The notes beneath the pieces were generated by a model. That model had not been told where the DNA came from. It did no database searches and saw nothing but the letters and a program-made list of their open reading frames with translations. Positions 1-8,337 of a stretch of 64,000 bases of DNA are shown piece after piece. This DNA comes from Rosettibacter sp964572725 (GTDB taxonomy: Bacteria > Bacteroidota > Ignavibacteria > Ignavibacteriales > Melioribacteraceae): the NCBI GenBank assembly GCA_964572725.1, contig CAZNFW010000001.1, positions 1 through 64,000 on the forward strand, written 5' to 3'. Each line of letters starts with the position of its first letter. Within the stretch, counting starts at the first letter, position 1. The position numbers and the translations under genes were made by a program.

Positions 1-2
1 AG

Positions 3-287
3 TCAATTGTTTTTTGCGAAGCTGCTGGTTATCATCAACCATTAGTTGCAGTTTACTCTAAAAAAATTTTAAATAATGTTGAAATTTTTTTGAAAGAAAA
101 TAATGAAAATGAAAAATCGTTTCATAAATTTCTCAAACAAATTGAAACGGAAATAATTAAGCCAGATTTACTTCCTTTTTATAGAGATGAATTATTTTTT
201 AATGTAAATAGAAAAGAAGATTATAAAGAAATCTCATTAAGATGGGATGATTTTAAAGAAGGGAATGAAAAAGAACATTATTTTTAG
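3..287 (+). CDS. mobA: MobA-like molybdenum cofactor guanylyltransferase, 3' end only
   Basis: The reading frame is open to the left edge of the window, so only the last 94 residues are present; a TTG at 90 is internal and not the start. The fragment has the C-terminal signature of MobA nucleotidyltransferases: a GYHQPLVAVYS segment (the usual G-x-x-x-PL-x-A-x-Y) and the terminal FFNVNRKEDYKEI, equivalent to the FFNxNTPEDL ending of the family. MobA transfers GMP from GTP to molybdopterin in the cytoplasm to form the bis-MGD cofactor of molybdoenzymes. No partner molybdopterin gene is visible because the window begins here. The family assignment rests on the C-terminal third only. Confidence 0.7.
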   Translation, partial: SIVFCEAAGYHQPLVAVYSKKILNNVEIFLKENNENEKSFHKFLKQIETEIIKPDLLPFYRDELFFNVNRKEDYKEISLRWDDFKEGNEKEHYF

Positions 288-529
288 TTTTGTCATACAT
301 TCTGAAGCAATTGGATATTATATAAGCCGTCGCTGAAGAAAAAGTATGTGAGGCAACTGAAGTCATTTGAATTGTATAAACCTTATGACGAAGTGATGTA
401 CTTTATCGTCGGAAAGATTATGTATTTTGCTAGCGTGAGACTCTCAAAACATCTAATCAAAATTATAGTTAGTTTTAGATATGCGAGTAAGCTATAATTG
501 TTTTATAAAATGAATATCATAAAGCAAAA
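288..529. other. Intergenic stretch with an unassigned open frame
   Basis: No recognised gene. A plus-strand frame is open from 306 to 497 (63 codons, ending in TAA) with a plausible amino-acid mix (for example KKKYVRQLKSFELYKPYDEV), but it has no upstream ATG and no ribosome binding site at its left end. It may be the 3' remnant of a lost gene or mobile element beside the compositionally foreign lipoprotein gene that follows. I do not recognise the family. Confidence 0.25.
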
Positions 530-551
530 GGGTCGTACAGATGTCCGACCC
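524..551 (-). terminator. Hairpin terminator of the lipoprotein gene
   Basis: GGGTCG at 530-535 pairs with CGACCC at 546-551, with an ACA/TGT pairing possible inside the loop. Read on the minus strand the stem is followed by CTTTTGCTTT, a reasonable U tract. It lies 60 bp beyond the stop of the minus-strand lipoprotein gene. Confidence 0.6.
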
Positions 552-614
552 TTCCCACTCTTTGTAAGACCAATTCACATTCTAGAGTTTGAATGTCTTA
601 AATGCAGCTCCACT

Positions 615-1013
615 TTACAGGGTAAACTCTTTCCACCTAGTTGTACCATCTATGCGTGTGACTGAGACACGGTATTGGACGCCCGAAGTCAAAGTGCGCT
701 CAGTCGATGTAGTCTCAACAATCAATTGAGTCAGGGATGCTCCACTTCCATGCGTCACAGGTGATGCAATCGCATTTTGACCTGGAGATGCAAGTCCCCA
801 AACAATGGTTCCGGGATTTGATGTACGAACCACACTGAGGCTGTACACATTTCCGCCAGACCATGAATATTGTGGTCTTGTGCCTGCACCAACAGTAATC
901 GAAATTGAATTATTTCCTGAGCCAGGGCCTGCAGGATTGTTTTCGTCTTTGCTGCAACCAACAAAGAGCAGAACCAACATTATCGCAGTAGTGATTATTC
1001 GAAAGTTGTTCAT
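615..1013 (-). CDS. Small secreted lipoprotein, G+C-rich, unknown function
   Basis: A 132-residue protein with a lipoprotein signal peptide: Met, two charged or polar residues, a hydrophobic stretch (TTAIMLVLLF) and the lipobox VGC at residues 18-20, followed by acidic and Pro/Gly-rich linker sequence. The mature part is a short beta-rich domain with W, Y and T-rich strands ending in VSVTRIDGTTRWKEFTL, suggesting an immunoglobulin or fibronectin-like fold; I cannot name the family. A strong Shine-Dalgarno (AAAAGGAGG) sits six bases before the ATG. Counting three 60-base lines inside the gene gives 47-52% G+C against roughly 30% for the window, so it was probably acquired recently. It is transcribed in the same direction as the broken locus upstream of it. 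Confidence 0.75.
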   Translation of the reverse strand: MNNFRIITTAIMLVLLFVGCSKDENNPAGPGSGNNSISITVGAGTRPQYSWSGGNVYSLSVVRTSNPGTIVWGLASPGQNAIASPVTHGSGASLTQLIVETTSTERTLTSGVQYRVSVTRIDGTTRWKEFTL

Positions 1014-1041
1014 CCAGTACCTCCTTTTGATTTATGTTTGA

Positions 1042-2299
1042 TTACTTGAGTAAAATCATCTTCTTTACTTCAGTAAACTTTCCAGCCTGAAATTTATAGA
1101 AGTAAACACCGCTTGATAATTGAGAATTGATAGTTGAAAATTGAACATTATATGTCCCAGCAGGTCTATATTCATTCACCATAGTTGCTAACTCATTCCC
1201 GAGAACATCATATACTTTAAGTGTAACAAACTCTGTTTTTGGAATAGAGAAACTAATTGTTGTGGTTGGATTAAAATGATTTGGATAATTCTGCTGTAAT
1301 GAGAAACCCGTTGGAATATTTTCTTCTTTGTCTTCGACTGAAGTTACAACATCCGATAATTTCCTTTTGTAAACATATCCTAGTGAAGTTCCTACATAAA
1401 TATAATCACCGTCAATTAAAATTTTTCTAATATGATTTTTTAAAACTGATGAAATATTTCCCGTGATATCTGTCCAGGTATCCCCAAAATCAGTGCTTAA
1501 ATAAATAAAACCTGAGCTATCGGTCATAAATGGTTCGCATGCAGCAAAGATATTGTTGTTATATTTTGTTAAATCATTAATGTTTTTGTAAAGTATGTTT
1601 TTCTCTTTCCATGTTATACCATTATCAGGGGAAAAGAAAAGTGCACCATTTGTTCCAACAAAAATTTTATCCTGTCCTTGTTAAATGAAGTGTTTCAAAA
1701 CAATGTATATTATAAATACGAGAATTGGCTAACTCTTTCCAGGTCATTCCATTATCTGAAGAGCGGTAAACACTTGGTCCAATGCCTGCATATAGAAAGT
1801 TTGTGCTTTGATGTAAGCCTAATGCTATATAATAACCGCTCAGTGCAACCCTTGTCCAATTGTCACCGTTGTTGGTTGAAACAAAAATACCATACCCACC
1901 TCCTTCGACAATATTTGAACCTGAAAAAATAATTGTATACACATTAGGAAGAGCTTGATAAGGAATTGTTAATCCATTTGATTTTTGTGTCCGGCTTGCA
2001 CCATTATCTGTGGAAATATAAACACCACCCTTGTCTGTCCCAGCTGCAAGTTTCCCACTTGACTCAGCAAGGTCACGAACCTTTAAATCTGTAAGCCCAT
2101 TATTTCTTGCAACCCAAGAAACTTCATCTGATGTAGCAAAAACTCCTTTTGATAAAGTCGATGCAAATAATGTGTTATTAACTTTAACTAAAGATGTTAT
2201 TTCTGCATCTAATGGCTGACCAATTAGTTGCCATTGGGCGTTAGAAATGGAAATATTAACAATAATTAAAAAAACTATATAATAAATTTTTTTACTCAT
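1042..2299 (-). pseudogene. Frameshifted Asp-box (BNR-like) protein with type IX sorting domain
   Basis: Two adjacent frames together make one secreted protein. The N-terminal part (stop at 1667) has a signal peptide (IVFLIIVNISISNAQ) and repeated Asp-box motifs such as ISTDNGASRT, VSTNNGDNWT and RSSDNGMTW. The second frame is open from 1680 to 1042, continues the repeats (SPDNGITWKE, STDFGDTWTD) and ends in a Por/type IX secretion C-terminal sorting domain (QQNYPNHFNPTTTISFSI, then GVYFYKFQAGKF, final basic KK). A one-base shift within 1670-1680 separates the two. The normally conserved NYPNPFNP reads NYPNHFNP here. Such proteins are exported across the outer membrane as beta-propellers. The break could be a sequencing error, but the two genes upstream are broken as well. 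Confidence 0.75.
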
Positions 2300-2400
2300 T
2301 TTTTTATCCTTTTAATTTATTGACTAACTGAATGGTTGAAGCAAAACTAAAATGTAAGTTCAAAGATGTAAATAAGGCAGATGCAGTATTTTTTTTGAGA

Positions 2401-3058
2401 TTATTTAATTATTCTATTTTGAATTGCTTTTTGAACTGCTTGAATTTTATTGTTGACTTGAAGTTTTCTGTAGATATTCTCGATATGTTTTCTTACAGTG
2501 AATGGAGATATAAAAAGTTGCTGTGCAGTTTTATTATAATCATATCCTTTCTTTAAAAATTCTAAAATTTCTTTTTCCCTGCGGGTAAGATTATAGTTAT
2601 TATTTTCATCTGTTGTAAAAAGCTTCTCTGATTGTCTTAGTAGTTGAAGAGTTTTAGCGGCAATAGTTGCTGACATTGGAGCGCCACCTGAAAGTACTAA
2701 TTCTATGTTCTCTATAATTTTATCAATTGGTTCATCTTTTAATAAATATCCGCTTGCACCTGCTTTAATAGCATTGAAAATTTTTTCATCGTCATCAAAA
2801 ACAGTCAGCATAATAATTTTTATATCAAGGATATTTTTCTGAAATCAATTCGGTTGCTTTTATACCATCCATAACTGGCATTTCTATATCCATAAGTAAT
2901 ACATCGGGTTTAATATTTACATTGAGGTAATTAACAATTTCCTGACCATTTCTTGCGGTAAAAAGTATATTAAATTTATCCGGGTATATTGATAATTTTT
3001 CTAATAAAGATTTTATCAAAAATTCATTATCCTCTGCAATAGCTAATTTAATTTTCAT
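2401..3058 (-). pseudogene. NarL/FixJ-type response regulator, disrupted by a one-base insertion
   Basis: The 5' part encodes a receiver domain start (AIAEDNEF, phosphoacceptor Asp in LLMDIEMPVMDG) and ends prematurely at TGA 2825-2827. Skipping the single extra base at 2827 continues the receiver domain as DIKIIMLTVFDDDEK, then AGASGYLLKD, and a LuxR-type helix-turn-helix at the C terminus (LTRREKEILEFLKKG to the recognition helix region TVRKHIENIYRKL). Restored length is about 218 residues, normal for NarL. It would act as the DNA-binding partner of the histidine kinase encoded just upstream on the same strand. As written, the receiver and output domains cannot be made as one polypeptide. 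Confidence 0.8.
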
Positions 3059-3129
3059 AATTAATTTTCATTTTTATTCAGAATATAAACCTGTTATTGA
3101 TAAATACAAATAAGTCATATGCACTATTT

Positions 3130-4876
3130 CTATTCAAGAATTTTAAACGAGCATTTAATTTTTGTTCCTTAATTATTTGATTCAATAATAAAATTACCAT
3201 CAAGTTCTTCACATCGCCTTTTCATATTTATTAATCCACTTTCTAATTTTTTTTCTTCGATATTAAATCCTTTGCCATTATCACTAATTGTTAGAACAAG
3301 TTCAGTATCAATTTTAGAAAAATTAATTTTGATTAAAGAAGCATTCGAATGTTTAATTGCATTTTGAATTGCTTCTTGAATAATTCTGTAAATATTTATC
3401 ATCTGTATAGAAGTAAGATTAAAATCATTCTGTATTTCATTATTGATTTCAATTGTTATCGAACTTAATGATTCATTCAATTTCGAGATAAGCTCATTTA
3501 TTTTTAGGAATAATTTTTCAAAACTTCTAGTTTCGTCTTTCATAGCCCATATAGTATTTCTTAAATCAGATAAAGCATTTCTTGCAAAGTCTTTAACTGA
3601 GTTAATATAACCTTTCGAATCAAGATTTGAATTTTTATAAAGAAAGTTATCTAATGAATTAATGATAAAAGTTAATTGAGAACCGATATTATCATGAAGT
3701 TCACGAGAAATTCTTAACTTCTCATTAGTTAATTTCTTTTCAATCTCCGCACTTTTTATTTTTGCTTTGAATTCAATTTCGGATAATTCTTTTTTCTTTC
3801 GAAGTTGTTGATATTTATAAACTTCGATAAAAATTAAGATAAGAAGAATAATTGAACTTGCTGTAAAAATTAATTGCTGTTCTTTAACTTTTAATTTGAA
3901 TTCAGTCTCTTTAATTAATCTGTCTTTTTTTTGAGTTTCGTAAGCAATTTCGAGCTGTGCAATTTTTGTTCTTACCTCATAACCATCGATGCTGTCCTTT
4001 AGTGTTATATATAAATCCATTTTTTTAAGTGCTTCATAGTAATCATTTTTTGTTTTATAGAGCTTAATTAAATTATCAAGACTGTAAAGCATCAAATAGG
4101 AATAATTAATTTTCTTTGCAAGCGAGTAAACTTCATTAAACTTTTTAATAGCCTCATCAATTTTATTTTGCATTACTAAAAAGTCGCCGTGAAGTGACAA
4201 ATTTTCAAGTCGACCAAACTCACCTTTTTCTTTTTTTCTGTATTCGTCTGAGATTTTTAAATATCTATAAGCCCCATCAAAATCTCCTAATGTAGCTTTC
4301 AAAACAGCAATTTTATTTAAGCTGAAGGGAATACCAATCGAATCGTTAAGTGATTTTTTTATTCTAAGTGCTTTGTTATAAAAATAAAATGCGCTGTCAT
4401 ATTGTTTATCCATCTCTTTAAGTACACCGTAATTGTCATAAAGTTTGCTCAGCCTAAATTCAGGTATTTTATTTTTTTCAGCAATATTTATTGCAAGCTG
4501 CATATATTCAATTGCTTTATTCAAATTTCTTCGTTTCATCTGATAGCCTAATTCTCCATATTCATAACTTAATTCATCATACATTTTTTTTCTTTTCGAA
4601 TATCTTTATTGCTTCGAAATGATGATGCATAGGATTTTCGTATTCACCTTTTAAGTAGTAAACTAATGCAAGATTACTGGATGCTTTTGCAATGCCATTT
4701 TCATAATTAAGTTGCTTTGCCTGAATCAAATTTTCATTAAAGATTTCTTTATGCTTTTGAAGGTTTGATGCAATTTCTTCAAATGGAATAGAATTAATGG
4801 AATCTATTTCTCTCTGGTTAGATTGAGAAAATGAATTATAATAAGTCGTAATAATAAGAATAATAAGTAATTTATT
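3130..4876 (-). pseudogene. TPR-containing histidine kinase (HisKA_3 type), multiply disrupted
   Basis: The main open part (4584 to 3169) encodes tetratricopeptide repeats, a transmembrane helix (LIFTASSIILLILIFIEVY), a coiled coil, a NarX/DesK-type dimerisation segment with the phospho-acceptor His in RELHDNIGSQL, and a HATPase domain (NAIKHSNAS, DNGKGFNI). Three lesions are visible. Upstream coding sequence with a signal-like segment (LLIILIITTYYNSFSQ) is joined through an A8 run (T8 at 4584-4591 on the plus strand) in the wrong frame; seven A would restore it. An in-frame TAA at 3169-3171 cuts the protein before GTKIKCSFKILE, which completes the ATPase fold and stops at 3130. The upstream part has no ATG between the preceding stop at 4877-4879 and the signal segment. 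Cognate of the response regulator downstream. Confidence 0.8.
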
Positions 4877-4879
4877 TCA

Positions 4880-5086
4880 ATTTATTAATTGCACTTCAAT
4901 AGAATAATTTGTGTTATTAAGAAATTTTTACTCTCTAAATAAAGATAAAAAATCTTTTAAATCAGTTAAAAGTAAAACATTACTTTTTGAATCTGAGTTT
5001 AATAGTTTTAATGTCAAGCAAAAAAATCTTTTATTGTGATGAATAATTAATATTATCAATTTATATTTATATTCTTAATTATTTCT
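4880..5086. other. AT-rich intergenic region between divergent units
   Basis: This lies between the kinase pseudogene (minus) and the crcB riboswitch (plus). I see only AT-rich sequence and no convincing promoter or repeat; the promoter for the riboswitch transcript must lie near its right end. Confidence 0.4.
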
Positions 5087-5199
5087 GGCTATGGAGTTAG
5101 CCCAGGGTTGTCTAATTGAATTATGAAAATGATGAAGTAGATTGCTATGTATTTAGACAATTCCTAATCGTCCATTCTTAAGGACTGATAACTCCTACC
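5087..5199 (+). promoter_or_regulatory. Fluoride riboswitch (crcB motif) with inserted hairpin
   Basis: The core elements of the crcB motif are present in order. The hairpin GGCTA (5087-5091)/TAGCC (5098-5102) has a loop containing GGAGTT (5093-5098) that pairs as a pseudoknot with AACTCC (5190-5195). The second stem is GTCC (5170-5173)/GGAC (5182-5185), followed directly by the conserved TGAT and then AACTCCTAC. The next gene is the fluoride exporter crcB, the usual target. Between the two conserved stems is an extra helix, TTGTCTAA (5108-5115)/TTAGACAA (5153-5160). No U-tract terminator follows, so control of translation initiation at the nearby GGGTGAT ribosome binding site is the likelier mechanism (inference). 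Confidence 0.8.
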
Positions 5200-5229
5200 A
5201 ATAAATTTAAAACAAACTCGGGTGATAAA

Positions 5230-5613
5230 TTGCAAAATTATATTGTTGTATTTATTGGAGCCGGATTAGGAGGAGTTTTACGTTACTGGCTCTCAGGCTT
5301 TGTTTATAAATTTTTGCATCCAACTTTTCCTTATGGAACTTTATCAGTTAATGTATTGGGAAGTTTCATTATTGGTGTTGTAATGTATTACTTTGATGCT
5401 AATGAGTTAATAAGTCAACAATTAAGAATTTTTCTTACAATAGGCTTGTGTGGAGGTTTAACAACTTTTTCTACTTTTTCTTATGAAACAATTAACTTCT
5501 TGAAAGAAAGAGAATTTTTGTATGCAGGTTTAAATATTTTACTAAATCTTTTTCTTACTCTCTTTGTACTTTTCGTTTCTTATAAACTTTCAAAAATAAT
5601 TTCTGGAGAGTAA
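5230..5613 (+). CDS. crcB: Fluoride ion channel/exporter CrcB (FluC)
   Basis: A 127-residue, four-helix membrane protein of normal FluC length. Family motifs are visible: GGVLRYWLSG near the N terminus, GTLSVNVLGSFIIG in helix 2, and GLCGGLTTFSTFSYE in the broken helix 3 that lines the fluoride pore. FluC works as a dual-topology dimer and lets cytoplasmic fluoride leak out. The start is TTG at 5230, a few bases after GGGTGAT; no ATG is better placed. It follows the fluoride riboswitch directly and is one base from the DUF190 gene, so the pair forms a fluoride-response transcript. Confidence 0.93.
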   Translation: MQNYIVVFIGAGLGGVLRYWLSGFVYKFLHPTFPYGTLSVNVLGSFIIGVVMYYFDANELISQQLRIFLTIGLCGGLTTFSTFSYETINFLKEREFLYAGLNILLNLFLTLFVLFVSYKLSKIISGE

Positions 5614-5614
5614 T

Positions 5615-5962
5615 ATGGAAATTAAAGGGGAAGCGAAATTAATTCGTATCTTTATTGGGGAAGATGATTTAATTCATCATATACCAGTTTATGAAAAAAT
5701 TGTACTTGAAGCTCGAAAGTTTGGCTTAGCTGGAGCAACTGTATTTAAGGGCATTATGGGATTTGGAAAGGCAAGTCGTATTCATACTTCAAAAATTTTA
5801 AGACTTTCTGAAGATATGCCAATAATTATTGAAATTGTTGACGAAGCAGAAAAAGCAGAAAAGTTTATGCCTATACTGCACGTCATATTTGAAGAAGCTA
5901 AATGCGGCGGATTAATAACCATAGAAAAAGCTGAAATTATAAAATATGTTACTGGAAAATAA
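5615..5962 (+). CDS. DUF190 family protein
   Basis: A 115-residue protein matching DUF190: it opens with GEAKLIRIFIGEDD, has the central GATVFKGIMGFG segment, and a C-terminal HVIFEEAKCGGLITIEKAEI. The fold is a small PII-like ferredoxin fold with no assigned activity. Genes of this family very often sit beside crcB, and here the gap is one base, which supports a role linked to fluoride handling, for example modulating the exporter; this is inference from context. The conserved glycine-rich segment and normal length suggest an intact gene. Confidence 0.85.
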   Translation: MEIKGEAKLIRIFIGEDDLIHHIPVYEKIVLEARKFGLAGATVFKGIMGFGKASRIHTSKILRLSEDMPIIIEIVDEAEKAEKFMPILHVIFEEAKCGGLITIEKAEIIKYVTGK

Positions 5963-6003
5963 TTTAATTCGAAATGAACTAAAAAATAAAATGCAATGTT
6001 AAT

Positions 6004-6035
6004 CTTGACAAAATAATCAAGATTCAATAGGTTTG
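6004..6035 (+). promoter_or_regulatory. Putative Bacteroidota-type promoter of the suf operon
   Basis: TTGA at 6005-6008, a 19-nt spacer, then TAGGTTTG at 6028-6035, which fits TAnnTTTG. It lies 24 bases before the sufB ATG. The -33/-7 spacing matches other promoters proposed in this window. Confidence 0.5.
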
Positions 6036-6059
6036 TAACATAATTTTAAGGAATAATGT

Positions 6060-7535
6060 ATGAGTGAAATTTTAAAATCTGTAAAAGAGGAATTTGACAG
6101 CACAAAAGTGCTTGAAGAATTAACTAAATCTGATTATAAATGGGGTTTTGTAACAGAAATTGAGTCAGAAACTGCTCCAAAAGGACTAAATGAGGATATT
6201 ATAAGATTAATTTCTTCTAAGAAAGGGGAACCAGAATGGATGACTGAATGGCGTCTTAAAGCATTCCGTTACTGGCAGAAAATGGAAGAACCAAAATGGT
6301 CTAATGTAACTTATCCACCAATTGATTTTCAGGATATTAGTTATTATTCAGCTCCAAAGAAAAGACCTCAAAAAAAGAGTCTTGACGAAGTTGATCCAGA
6401 ATTACTGAAAACATTTGAAAAATTAGGAATTCCTCTTGAAGAACAAAAAATTCTTGCAGGAGTTGCAGTTGATGCTGTATTTGATTCTGTTTCTGTTGCT
6501 ACAACTTTCAAAGAAACATTGAAAGAAAAAGGTATAATTTTTTGTTCAATATCAGAAGCTATTAGAGAACATCCGGATTTAGTGAGAAAATATTTAGGGT
6601 CTGTAGTTCCATACACAGATAACTTTTATGCAGCTTTGAATTCTGCTGTCTTTAGTGATGGTTCTTTTGTTTATATTCCTAAAGGTGTAAGATGTCCAAT
6701 GGAATTATCTACTTACTTTAGAATAAATGCTCAGGAGACAGGCCAATTCGAAAGAACATTAATTATAGCAGATGAAGGTTCGTATGTAAGTTATCTTGAA
6801 GGATGTACGGCACCAATTAGAGATAATAATCAGTTACATGCTGCAGTTGTCGAATTAATTGCACTTGATTATGCAGAAATAAAATATTCAACGGTTCAAA
6901 ACTGGTACCCGGGCGATAAAGAAGGAAAAGGCGGAATTTACAATTTCGTTACTAAAAGAGGTGCATGCAGAGGCAAGCACTCAAAAATTTCATGGACACA
7001 GGTAGAAACCGGCTCGGCAATTACATGGAAATATCCAAGCTGTATTTTGCAGGGAGATTATTCAGTCGGTGAGTTTTATTCTGTTGCTGTTACTAATAAT
7101 TATCAGCAGGCAGATACCGGCACAAAGATGATTCACTTAGGAAAGTATACAAAAAGTACGGTTGTTTCTAAAGGAATTTCTGCAGGCAGAAGTAAAAATT
7201 CTTATCGCGGTTTGGTAAAAGTAGGTCGTAATGCAATCGGTGCCCGCAATTTTACTCAATGCGATTCAATGCTCATGGGAGATAAATGCAGTGCAAATAC
7301 ATTTCCTTACATTGAGGTCGAAAATGATACAGCAAAAGTTGAACATGAAGCTACAACTTCTAAAGTAGGCGAAGATCAGATTTTTTATTTGAACCAAAGA
7401 GGAATATCTACCGAAGATGCAGTTAATATGATAGTCAATGGGTTTTGCAAAGAAGTATTTAAAGAACTTCCAATGGAGTTTGCAGTAGAAGCACAAAAAT
7501 TACTTGCAATAAGTCTTGAAGGAAGTGTTGGATAA
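6060..7535 (+). CDS. sufB: Fe-S cluster assembly scaffold SufB
   Basis: A 491-residue cytoplasmic scaffold subunit. The C-terminal beta-helix core is highly conserved (SYLEGCTAPIRDNNQLHAAV, VEHEATTSKVGEDQIFYLNQ). FTQCDSML carries Cys401, which aligns with the Cys405 cluster/sulfur acceptor of the E. coli protein. SufB works in the SufBC2D complex, where sulfur from SufS is combined with iron to build a nascent cluster. The ATG at 6060 follows AAGGA at a suitable distance. It is the first gene of sufBCDS-sufT-brx, all on the plus strand with short gaps. Confidence 0.97.
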   Translation: MSEILKSVKEEFDSTKVLEELTKSDYKWGFVTEIESETAPKGLNEDIIRLISSKKGEPEWMTEWRLKAFRYWQKMEEPKWSNVTYPPIDFQDISYYSAPKKRPQKKSLDEVDPELLKTFEKLGIPLEEQKILAGVAVDAVFDSVSVATTFKETLKEKGIIFCSISEAIREHPDLVRKYLGSVVPYTDNFYAALNSAVFSDGSFVYIPKGVRCPMELSTYFRINAQETGQFERTLIIADEGSYVSYLEGCTAPIRDNNQLHAAVVELIALDYAEIKYSTVQNWYPGDKEGKGGIYNFVTKRGACRGKHSKISWTQVETGSAITWKYPSCILQGDYSVGEFYSVAVTNNYQQADTGTKMIHLGKYTKSTVVSKGISAGRSKNSYRGLVKVGRNAIGARNFTQCDSMLMGDKCSANTFPYIEVENDTAKVEHEATTSKVGEDQIFYLNQRGISTEDAVNMIVNGFCKEVFKELPMEFAVEAQKLLAISLEGSVG

Positions 7536-7560
7536 TTAAAAAACAAAAAAAGGAAGAAAG

Positions 7561-8325
7561 ATGTTAACAATTAAAAATTTATATGCAATTGTAGAAGACA
7601 AAGAAATATTAAAAGGAATTAATCTCGAAGTAAAACCCGGTGAAATTCATGCTATAATGGGGCCGAACGGTTCAGGCAAAAGTACTCTTGCAAATGTTCT
7701 TGCTGGAAATAAAGGTTATGAAGTTACCAAAGGAGAAATCTGGTTTGAAGGAAAAAATTTACTTGAATTGGAACCAGAAGAAAGAGCTCGAGAGGGTGTA
7801 TTCCTTGCTTTTCAATATCCAATCGAAATCCCAGGAGTTTCAAATGCAACTTTTCTTAAAACAGCAATTAATGAAAAAAGAAAACATCTTGGTTTGCCTG
7901 AACTTTCTCCAAAAGAATTTTTAGACTTAATGAAAGAGAAAGCTAAAATACTTGGAATGGATGATTCCTTAATCAGCAGGTCTGTTAATGTTGGATTTTC
8001 TGGCGGCGAGAAAAAACGTAATGAAATTTTTCAGCTTCTTATGTTGAATCCTAAACTTGCCATACTTGATGAGACCGATTCTGGTCTTGATATAGATGCA
8101 TTAAAAATTGTTGCTAATGGTGTAAATGTTTTTCATAACGAAAATAATGCTGTAATTGTAGTTACTCACTATCAAAGATTATTAAATTATATTGTTCCAG
8201 ACTATGTGCATGTATTATCGAAAGGAAAAATTGTAAAGTCAGGCGGTAAAGAATTAGCACTGATGCTCGAAGAAAAAGGTTACGATTGGATTGCTGCAGA
8301 AGAAATTCAAACAAAAGCAGTTTGA
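7561..8325 (+). CDS. sufC: Fe-S assembly ATPase SufC
   Basis: A 254-residue soluble ABC-type ATPase. Walker A GPNGSGKST is at residues 34-42, the signature FSGGEKKRNE is near residue 146, and Walker B LAILDETDSGLD starts near residue 166. The substitution of the usual LSGGQ by FSGGE is typical of SufC. It dimerises on ATP binding and reshapes the SufB-SufD interface during cluster assembly. It lies between sufB and sufD in the canonical order, preceded by an A/G-rich ribosome binding site (AGGAAGAAAG). Length and motifs are normal. Confidence 0.97.
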   Translation: MLTIKNLYAIVEDKEILKGINLEVKPGEIHAIMGPNGSGKSTLANVLAGNKGYEVTKGEIWFEGKNLLELEPEERAREGVFLAFQYPIEIPGVSNATFLKTAINEKRKHLGLPELSPKEFLDLMKEKAKILGMDDSLISRSVNVGFSGGEKKRNEIFQLLMLNPKLAILDETDSGLDIDALKIVANGVNVFHNENNAVIVVTHYQRLLNYIVPDYVHVLSKGKIVKSGGKELALMLEEKGYDWIAAEEIQTKAV

Positions 8326-8337
8326 TGGAGAAGTTCA

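Noticed and set aside
90..287. TTG at 90 as the start of a 65-residue gene
   Set aside because: The frame is open to the window edge and the upstream codons carry MobA-like sequence.
2332..2556. Plus-strand frame over the response regulator
   Set aside because: It overlaps the conserved LuxR-type domain on the other strand and has no support of its own.
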